Source: Grimontia celer (GTDB lineage Bacteria > Pseudomonadota > Gammaproteobacteria > Enterobacterales > Vibrionaceae). From it: 64,000 nucleotides of DNA. Every line of letters begins with the position of its first letter. Position 1 is the first letter of the stretch. Shown here one piece after another: positions 57,943 through 64,000 of the stretch. The position numbers and the translations under genes are program-made. The notes beneath the pieces were generated by a model. That model saw nothing but the letters and a program-made list of their open reading frames with translations. It made no database searches and was not told the origin of the DNA. Where the stretch lies: contig NZ_FIZX01000008.1 in assembly GCF_900055185.1 (NCBI RefSeq), positions 19,299 through 83,298 of the forward strand, given 5' to 3'.

Positions 57943-59094
57943 TTACTCATCAGAGAGAAAGGCTGCTAAATCGGACCGACGATTCTGAGCGTCTTGGTAC
58001 CCCATGTCAATTAAGTGGTTGATATATTTCGGCTCAAACAGCAGATAGCTGGTGATTGCCGCATCTTCAACAGGACTGATACCCAGAATTCTCATCAGAC
58101 CTCTTACTGCCATAGGCATATGACAATAGTAGCGTTCAACAAGGGGTTCAAAGGGCTCTGAAGGGGAAAGGTGAAAGGCATCGACTTGCCGCAGCGCCAA
58201 TTTTTCTGCTTTGGTCTTTGCCATGTTTCCTACCAAGGCATTCATTCTATCCAGATGCTCTAGGTCGGCAGAAAGCGTATCTGCAAAGATAGCATCCATT
58301 AAATGACCTCCAAGAGTTGCTAGGCCGGGAGCATGTGCAAGTCCATGATTTTTTGGCATCTGCTTGGGGTTTAAGTCAATAATAAGTACCCGTTCTGCTC
58401 CCATTTTCAACGCTGGACGGAGTGGGGCAATTTGGTGGACAGAGCCATCACCATAATAGTTATGCCCGATCTGGGACGCAGGAAAAACGATGGGAATGGC
58501 AGAGGAGGCCAGTAAGTGTTCCGTGGTAATCTGGCAAGGAACCCCTATCGCCCGTGATCGTGTCCAAGGCTCAATACAAGATTGCCCCTGATAGAAAGTG
58601 ACGGACTTACTGGTTTGATAATTCGATGCGGTGATGGCCAACCCCCGTAAATTTCCGGCGAGGATTTGATGTTCTATCTTGCTGAAATTAAGGACGTTAT
58701 TCAGTAAGGCGCGCAGCGGCCTATTGTCGAGAAGGCCGAAAGGAGGCGCGCAATGATACTGGGCTTGCATGCGGGCAAAACCCTGACGCCCTATATGCTG
58801 GAACATACCTGAGAATGAGCTGCTAAACACATCTTTGGTTGTAAGGTTTGTCCAAAGCCAAGACAGTTTTTTGACACCGAGTCGAAAACATGACGTATGG
58901 CAGGCAAGGGAAGTGGCATTGAGCGCACCAGCCGAGGTGCCGCAGTAAATGGTAAATGGACTGTGATGCACTCGTGGGTACCATTCTGCGATCGCTTTCA
59001 GCACACCAATTTGATACGCCGCGCGCGCGCCACCGCCTGTTAACAACAGGGCGATGTTTTTGCGAGGAATTGCGGAACGCGCGGTAGACGACAT
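57943..59094 (-). CDS. Patatin-like phospholipase
   Basis: 383 residues, no signal peptide. The patatin fold marks are visible: GGGARAAYQIGVLKA (oxyanion loop, residues 20-34), GTSAG with nucleophile Ser54, and GDGS with Asp216 as dyad partner. It should hydrolyse acyl ester bonds of phospholipids or similar lipids. The C-terminal 120 residues are family-specific without a known domain. It lies between two diguanylate cyclase genes; no cGAS/DncV-like nucleotidyltransferase is present, so it is not a CBASS effector by context. Confidence 0.9.
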   Translation of the reverse strand: MSSTARSAIPRKNIALLLTGGGARAAYQIGVLKAIAEWYPRVHHSPFTIYCGTSAGALNATSLACHTSCFRLGVKKLSWLWTNLTTKDVFSSSFSGMFQHIGRQGFARMQAQYHCAPPFGLLDNRPLRALLNNVLNFSKIEHQILAGNLRGLAITASNYQTSKSVTFYQGQSCIEPWTRSRAIGVPCQITTEHLLASSAIPIVFPASQIGHNYYGDGSVHQIAPLRPALKMGAERVLIIDLNPKQMPKNHGLAHAPGLATLGGHLMDAIFADTLSADLEHLDRMNALVGNMAKTKAEKLALRQVDAFHLSPSEPFEPLVERYYCHMPMAVRGLMRILGISPVEDAAITSYLLFEPKYINHLIDMGYQDAQNRRSDLAAFLSDE

Positions 59095-59295
59095 AACTTG
59101 TACCTGCCTGATTTTGCTTATCTTCAGTATGAACCAGAAGCGATCCTTCTGAGAGGAAGATGCATTTGAATTTCCTAATGTTGCTGACTGATTGTGATCT
59201 ATAGCTAAAAGACACTGACGACTTTGTCATTGCCTCATAGTAAGAGAACGACGGATGGTATATTTCTATTCAATAGCATTCATAAAGAGTATGAG

Positions 59296-60228
59296 ATGGC
59301 ATTTTCAGTACGCGCTTTGATCGCTGACGATGACAAAGCTTCGGCCAAATTGGTGGAAGTTTTGCTACAAAAATGGGGAATCGAAGCAGTAGTCGCCCAT
59401 GATGGTCTGGAGGCTCTGGAGCAGGTGATGCAGCCTGAACCTCCCTCTTTGTTGATCCTTGACTGGGAAATGCCAGGCTATAGCGGTATCGAGCTTTGCC
59501 AGAAAATTCGTCAGATAGACATGGCAAACCCTCCTTACATCATTATTTGTACGGCAAGGGACAGCGCAGAGCATATCGCTGAGGGGTTGAATCAAGGAGC
59601 GAACGATTTTGTCACTAAGCCTTTTAATACTCAGGTGTTAAGAGCAAGGATGGAGGTTGGTCGAAGAACGCTTGAACTTCAGGCAAGACTCGTTGATGCC
59701 ATGACTCGTCTCGATCATTTGGCAAGTTATGACGAATTGACAGGATTACTTAATCGACGTGCTTTGTTTGAAAGGCTTCATGAGGATTTTTCTCGTGCCG
59801 TCAGAACAGAAAGTCGATTGTGTTTTTCTGTGTGTGATATCGACTGGTTTAAACGCATTAATGATAAATACGGTCATCCCGCGGGGGATGCAATTTTACG
59901 CCAGTTAGGTGAACTGCTCAGCCAACAGCTTAGGCCTTATGACAGGATTGGGCGTATTGGTGGTGAAGAGTTTTTACTGCTGTTTAGTGTGAAGGACGCT
60001 GGGCGAGCCCACAAGGTGCTGGAAAGGATTCGAGTGGAAATAGAACGGTTTCGCTTTGAGTTTGAAGGGAGGGTGATCCCTGTGACTATGAGCTTCGGTG
60101 CTACTTTTGTCATTCCTGATGAGAGGGTGGAGCGGGTTGAAGATTACTTCAGTCATGCTGATCAGGCTCTCTATCAGTCAAAAGAAAAAGGACGAAACCT
60201 CGTTACTTTCTTTGATAATTGCGTATAA
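59296..60228 (+). CDS. Response regulator with GGDEF output (REC-GGDEF)
   Basis: 310 residues from the ATG at 59296, the codon at which the REC domain begins (LIADDD); the upstream ATG at 59224 adds 24 unsupported residues. The receiver has Asp11-13, phospho-acceptor Asp56 (LILDWEMPG) and Lys108 (VTKPF). The GGDEF domain has GGEEF at 222-226 and RxxD (RPYD 213-216). It should make c-di-GMP when phosphorylated. The cognate histidine kinase is not in the window. Confidence 0.92.
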   Translation: MAFSVRALIADDDKASAKLVEVLLQKWGIEAVVAHDGLEALEQVMQPEPPSLLILDWEMPGYSGIELCQKIRQIDMANPPYIIICTARDSAEHIAEGLNQGANDFVTKPFNTQVLRARMEVGRRTLELQARLVDAMTRLDHLASYDELTGLLNRRALFERLHEDFSRAVRTESRLCFSVCDIDWFKRINDKYGHPAGDAILRQLGELLSQQLRPYDRIGRIGGEEFLLLFSVKDAGRAHKVLERIRVEIERFRFEFEGRVIPVTMSFGATFVIPDERVERVEDYFSHADQALYQSKEKGRNLVTFFDNCV

Positions 60229-60256
60229 AAAAACGCCTCCCAAAAGAGGCGTTTTT
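60227..60256. terminator. Bidirectional terminator before proS
   Basis: 11-bp stem AAAAACGCCTC (60229-60239) with GAGGCGTTTTT (60246-60256) between convergent genes. Confidence 0.9.
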
Positions 60257-60273
60257 CAATTCAGCTATCGGAA

Positions 60274-61989
60274 TTAGGCCAGTTTCGCTTTAACGAACTC
60301 AACCATGTTTTCCATTTCAACTGGCACTTTCTCGCCGTCACGACGGTGTTTGTATTCAAACACACCGTTGTCCATGCTGCGCTCACCGATAATGATAGTG
60401 TGTGGCACACCCGTTAGCTCCATATCAGAGAACATAACACCTGGACGTTCTTTACGATCATCGAACAGCACTTCAATGCCCGCTGCGGTCAGATCAGCGT
60501 ACAGTTTTTCTGCTGCTTCTTTAACGCGCTCAGATTTGTGCATGTTCATTGGAACAATAGCAACGGTAAACGGTGCAATCGCATCTGGCCAGATGATGCC
60601 GTTTTCGTCGTGGTTCTGCTCAATAGCCGCCGCCACAACACGTGATACGCCGATGCCGTAACAACCCATTTCCAAAATGGTGTTCTTACCGTCAGCACCC
60701 AGTACGCCACAGTTCATCTTCTCAGAGTAGTTAGTACCTAACTGGAAGATGTGACCCACTTCGATGCCACGCTTCAGAAGGATAGTGCCTTGACCACATG
60801 GGCTTGGGTCACCTTCAACCACGTTACGGATATCAGCCACTTCACCCAGCTCAACGTCACGACCCCAGTTAATACCGAAGTAGTGTTTGTCGTCGATGTT
60901 CGCGCCTGCGCCGAAATCACTCATTGCTGCAACACTGCGGTCAACAATGAAAGGAACGGTCAGGTTAACTGGACCCAGTGAGCCAGGGCCTGCATTTACA
61001 ATCGCACGAATTTCTTCTTCGGTCGCGAATTGCAGCGGCATCTCAACTTGTGGAAGCTTCTCAGCTTTGATTTCGTTCAGTTCGTGGTCGCCACGAACCA
61101 GCAGCGCAACCAGATCAGCATCAACAGCGTCAGACGCTCTCACAAACAGTGTTTTAACGGTTTTCTCGATTGGCAGGTCAAACTGCTCCACAAGCTGAGC
61201 GATGGTTTTCGCATCAGGTGTATCTACCAGCGTCATTTCCTGAGTTGGTGCAGCGCGCTCACCTGCAGGTGCAACGGCTTCTGCCATTTCAACGTTTGCA
61301 GCGTAATCAGACTCAGTAGAGAATGCGATGGTATCTTCACCGCTGTTTGCCAGAACGTGGAATTCGTGAGAAGCAGAACCACCGATAGCACCGGTGTCAG
61401 CCAGAACTGGACGGTAATCCAGACCCATACGATCAAATGCCGCACAGTAAGCAACGTGCATTGCTTCATATGATTTCTGCAAGCCTTCTTTGTCGATGTC
61501 GAAGCTGTACGCGTCCATCATCGAGAATTCGCGCGCACGCATCACACCGAAGCGTGGACGCACTTCATCACGGAACTTGGTCTGGATCTGATACAGATTC
61601 AAAGGCAGTTGCTTGTATGAGTTCACTTCATTACGAACAAGAGAAGTGATCACTTCTTCTGCCGTCGGGCTCAGAACAAACGGACGCTCGTGGCGGTCAG
61701 TGAAGCGAAGCAGTTCAGGACCCATCTTTTCAGAGCGGCCTGTCTCTTCCCATAGCTCAAACGGTTGAACTACGGGCATCAGAGTTTCAATCGCACCTGC
61801 GTTGTTGATTTCCTGACGAACGATGTTTTCAACCTTTTGCAGTACGCGCAAACCGGTTGGCAGCCAGGTGTATAGACCTGAAGCCAGTTTGCGGATCATA
61901 CCGGCACGCAGCATCAGCTGGTGGCTGATCACTTCTGCGTCGTTTGGCGTTTCCTTCAAAGTAGAAAGAAGGTATTTACTGGTACGCAT
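60274..61989 (-). CDS. proS: Prolyl-tRNA synthetase (bacterial type)
   Basis: 571 residues. Class II motifs [20 protein letters not shown] and [12 protein letters not shown] are visible, with the bacterial INS editing domain between (around residues 225-400) and the anticodon-binding domain at the end. Charges tRNA-Pro and deacylates Ala-tRNA-Pro. Upstream of trmO on the map as in E. coli. Confidence 0.97.
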   Translation of the reverse strand: MRTSKYLLSTLKETPNDAEVISHQLMLRAGMIRKLASGLYTWLPTGLRVLQKVENIVRQEINNAGAIETLMPVVQPFELWEETGRSEKMGPELLRFTDRHERPFVLSPTAEEVITSLVRNEVNSYKQLPLNLYQIQTKFRDEVRPRFGVMRAREFSMMDAYSFDIDKEGLQKSYEAMHVAYCAAFDRMGLDYRPVLADTGAIGGSASHEFHVLANSGEDTIAFSTESDYAANVEMAEAVAPAGERAAPTQEMTLVDTPDAKTIAQLVEQFDLPIEKTVKTLFVRASDAVDADLVALLVRGDHELNEIKAEKLPQVEMPLQFATEEEIRAIVNAGPGSLGPVNLTVPFIVDRSVAAMSDFGAGANIDDKHYFGINWGRDVELGEVADIRNVVEGDPSPCGQGTILLKRGIEVGHIFQLGTNYSEKMNCGVLGADGKNTILEMGCYGIGVSRVVAAAIEQNHDENGIIWPDAIAPFTVAIVPMNMHKSERVKEAAEKLYADLTAAGIEVLFDDRKERPGVMFSDMELTGVPHTIIIGERSMDNGVFEYKHRRDGEKVPVEMENMVEFVKAKLA

Positions 61990-62055
61990 CTAAGCTATCC
62001 GTTTATCTAATTACAGTATGGAGGGTATAAGGGCGTCATATTAACAGCGAGAACC

Positions 62056-62775
62056 CTATTCGCCAAAGGCTTCTATTGTTGTCACCGTGATTACAGGTTC
62101 AGCGACGGTAAACTTCACATTTAGGTCAAAGAGGTGAACGGCATATTCCTTGGTATCAGCTTTTCCCTTTTTATAGGCTGGGCGTGGATCTTGTGCGAGT
62201 ACTTCACTAATCACCTGTTGCTTATTTTTACCTTCTTTATCTTTGGCTAAGAAGGCTAAAGGTTGAGTGTCAAACTGGACATCGAGTGTTTGAGGTGCTT
62301 CTGAAGCATATCCACCTGAAGCATCTTCTATTGAATCCGAGTAAGGAATATAAGGCTTAATGTCGATGACTGGCGTACCATCAACAAGATCGCAACTCCC
62401 AATATCAATGATTATTTTGGCACCTTCTTTACGTACCCCTTTCAAAGGCACGACCGACATTCCGATACTGTTCGGCCTGAAGGTTGCGCGGCTGGCAAAT
62501 ACGCCAATACGCTCATTACCACCAAGGCGTGGTGGACGGACTGTTGGCGTCCACCCTTGTTCGAGGTTTTGGTCAAACAAGAAAAGAATCCAAAGGTGCG
62601 AGAATTGCTCAATACCACGCACTGTGTCTTCATTGCATGCTTCGCCTTCTAAAACGACAGATGCCAAAGCACTTGGCGCAAGTCCTGGTTGACGGGGGAC
62701 GGCGAATTTCTCTTTATAAGGGGATTCAATATGACCGACAGGCGTCAGGGAATATTTCATACTGGTTTTACTCAT
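62056..62775 (-). CDS. trmO: tRNA m6t6A37 methyltransferase TrmO (TsaA)
   Basis: 239 residues, beta-barrel TsaA family. GHIESPYKEKFAVPRQPGL, SHLWILFLFDQN and RATFRPNSIGMSVV are typical. It methylates t6A37 of tRNA-Thr. E. coli has rcsF and metQIN between trmO and gmhB; here they are absent. Confidence 0.94.
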   Translation of the reverse strand: MSKTSMKYSLTPVGHIESPYKEKFAVPRQPGLAPSALASVVLEGEACNEDTVRGIEQFSHLWILFLFDQNLEQGWTPTVRPPRLGGNERIGVFASRATFRPNSIGMSVVPLKGVRKEGAKIIIDIGSCDLVDGTPVIDIKPYIPYSDSIEDASGGYASEAPQTLDVQFDTQPLAFLAKDKEGKNKQQVISEVLAQDPRPAYKKGKADTKEYAVHLFDLNVKFTVAEPVITVTTIEAFGE

Positions 62776-62888
62776 TAGGCTATCAGAGGAACTTTACCAT
62801 ACTCGTCAAGGTGGCCTAACAATCGTGGATGCTTGCGTTGGCAATGCGTGTCATAATCGCAGCGTAATAATGTATAGAGGGTAGCGCT

Positions 62889-63440
62889 TTGGCTAGACCA
62901 GCGGTTTTTGTCGATAGAGATGGTGTGATCAACGTTGATCATGGTTATGTCAGTACAACAGATGACTTTGATTATATAGATGGCGTTTTCGATGCTTGCC
63001 GTGCATTGAAAGAAATGGGCTATCTCCTTGTGCTGGTGACGAATCAGTCTGGTATTGCCCGTGGCTACTATACGGAAGATGAATTTCTCAACCTGACGGA
63101 ATGGATGGATTGGAACTTCGCTGATAAAGGCGTGGACTTTGACGGTATCTACTACTGCCCGCATCACCCTGAACACGGCAATGACAAATACAAGCAAGAC
63201 TGTGATTGCCGTAAACCTAAACCAGGTATGTTTTTCTCTGCGCGGGATTTCCTCAAAATCGATATGGAAAATTCTGTGATGATTGGAGACAAGGCCGACG
63301 ACATGCGTGCTGCTGAAGCTGCAGGTATTTCAACTAAAATTCTGGTTCGCACTGGAAAGGTAGTCTCGGAGGAAGGTGAAAAACTGGCAACAGCGGTACT
63401 TGATAGCATTGCTGATGTGCCTCAATACCTGAAAAAGTGA
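62889..63440 (+). CDS. gmhB: D-glycero-beta-D-manno-heptose 1,7-bisphosphate 7-phosphatase
   Basis: 183 residues; TTG start with GAGGG 7 nt upstream, no ATG possible. HAD phosphatase: FVDRDGVIN (nucleophile Asp), TNQSG, the Cys/His zinc loop CPHHPE and CDCRKPK, then GDKADDM. Makes heptose for the LPS inner core. Sits just before the rRNA operon as in E. coli. Confidence 0.95.
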   Translation: MARPAVFVDRDGVINVDHGYVSTTDDFDYIDGVFDACRALKEMGYLLVLVTNQSGIARGYYTEDEFLNLTEWMDWNFADKGVDFDGIYYCPHHPEHGNDKYKQDCDCRKPKPGMFFSARDFLKIDMENSVMIGDKADDMRAAEAAGISTKILVRTGKVVSEEGEKLATAVLDSIADVPQYLKK

Positions 63441-63473
63441 TATCCGAAATTAAAATCCGACTAATCCACACAG

Positions 63474-63502
63474 AAAAAGCAGCCAAAATTGGCTGCTTTT
63501 TT
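63474..63502 (+). terminator. gmhB terminator
   Basis: 11-bp stem (63474-63484 with 63491-63501) and a T-run, isolating gmhB from the rRNA promoter. Confidence 0.9.
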
Positions 63503-63573
63503 GTCTCTTTGGTTGCCTTTTGAGCGCTTGAGCGGTTTTTTAGAAAAAAAGCCACTTTTTCATAAGAAAGGTA

Positions 63574-63601
63574 TTGCCAACAAAAAATCTCTCCCTATAA
63601 T
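63574..63601 (+). promoter_or_regulatory. rRNA operon promoter
   Basis: TTGCCA (63574-63579), 16-bp spacing, TATAAT (63596-63601) and a GC-rich discriminator GCGCTCC. A/T-rich tracts upstream (63541-63570) could act as UP element and Fis sites. Only one such promoter is clear. Confidence 0.88.
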
Positions 63602-63693
63602 GCGCTCCTCGTTGGCACGGCAAAGTTCGCAGCTAACACGAGGAAAGCAAAAGTGCTTGACTCGAAAAAAGAGTTGAGTTTAAATCTCACTCC

Positions 63694-63754
63694 GCTCAGC
63701 AAGGCTGAGCAAGTTCTTTAACAATTTGACCTATGCAATCTGTGTGGGCACTCG
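63694..63754 (+). promoter_or_regulatory. rRNA leader antitermination elements boxB, boxA, boxC
   Basis: A 7-bp hairpin (63694-63700 with 63704-63710), then boxA-like GTTCTTTAACAATTT (63713-63727) and TGTGTGGGCACTCG (63741-63754), in the order seen in E. coli rrn leaders. Confidence 0.85.
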
Positions 63755-63902
63755 TGTTTGATAGACAAAAGATTTATCGATGTTTACTGAGTGACCAAAC
63801 GACATAACTTCGGTTATATCGGCACAGTCAATTCGTTCTGCTCTTTCTTTACTCTGTAGAGAGGGGTTAGAACACAACAGTATTTCATCGAGCCAAAAAC
63901 TT

Positions 63903-64000
63903 TAATTGAAGAGTTTGATCATGGCTCAGATTGAACGCTGGCGGCAGGCCTAACACATGCAAGTCGAGCGGCAGCGACAACATTGAACCTTCGGGGGATT
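63903..64000 (+). rRNA. rrs: 16S ribosomal RNA, 5' end
   Basis: Begins at the position equal to E. coli base 1; TTGAAGAGTTTGATCATGGC and the CTGGCGGCAGGCCTAACACA block are unmistakable. Only 98 bases lie in the window. The V1 start (GGCAGCGACAACATTG) is of a Vibrionaceae type. Confidence 0.97.

Noticed and set aside
56980..60228. CBASS anti-phage system (patatin CapV type)
   Set aside because: No cGAS/DncV-like nucleotidyltransferase, E1/E2 or JAB partner is present; the nearby cyclases are GGDEF enzymes.

Overview
The window is chromosomal DNA of a gammaproteobacterium. It most probably belongs to the Vibrionaceae, perhaps a Photobacterium, Grimontia or Enterovibrio relative. The grounds are gene order shared with E. 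coli and Vibrio (mltA-tcdA-csdE-csdA-gcvB/gcvA-DUF423-rlmM-xni-ppnN; queF-syd-csrB-yqcC-truC; map/glnD-rpsB-tsf-pyrH-frr-uppS-cdsA-dxr-rseP-bamA-skp-lpxD-fabZ-lpxA-lpxB-rnhB-dnaE-accA-tilS; proS-trmO-gmhB-rrs), families typical of Vibrionaceae (DUF3549, DUF3301, DUF2310, DUF2789, phaBAPC), duplicated csrB genes, and the start of the 16S rRNA. The species call is inference.

Region by region: (1) 1-5065: the 3' end of mltA, a 150-bp nested hairpin element, then an accessory island of LysR regulator, class III aminotransferase, BKACE-type beta-keto acid cleavage enzyme and an orphan TAXI periplasmic binding protein. (2) 5151-12506: tcdA and the csdA-csdE sulfur-transfer pair, split by a complete polyhydroxybutyrate operon (phaB-phaA-phaP-phaC). 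(3) 12620-18178: the GcvB small RNA divergent from gcvA, a hydrolase, a DUF423 membrane protein, rlmM, xni and ppnN. (4) 18387-22345: an active-looking diguanylate cyclase and a TPR membrane protein whose C-terminal GGDEF domain is degenerate. (5) 22426-29975: queF, syd, small conserved genes, and two almost identical CsrB regulatory RNAs in tandem, each with a GacA/VarA-type upstream box. A MITE-like palindrome, DUF3301, DUF3549, yqcC, truC and yaeH follow. (6) 30144-54504: the conserved block for nitrogen sensing, translation, isoprenoids, phospholipid, outer membrane, lipid A, DNA replication and fatty acid synthesis. (7) 54561-60228: a cytochrome c, an NSS-family transporter, yaeP, and a patatin-like phospholipase between two diguanylate cyclases. 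(8) 60274-64000: proS, trmO, gmhB and the promoter, leader and first bases of an rRNA operon.

Two themes stand out. Post-transcriptional and second-messenger control is dense here: GcvB, two CsrB copies, three intact GGDEF proteins and one degenerate one. Accessory metabolism (the BKACE island and the PHB operon) has been placed inside an otherwise conserved gene string; both produce or consume acetoacetate or acetoacetyl-CoA, so a metabolic link is possible but unproven. No CRISPR array, tRNA gene, integrase, insertion sequence or phage gene was seen. Coordinates of RNA ends and promoters are read by eye from motifs.
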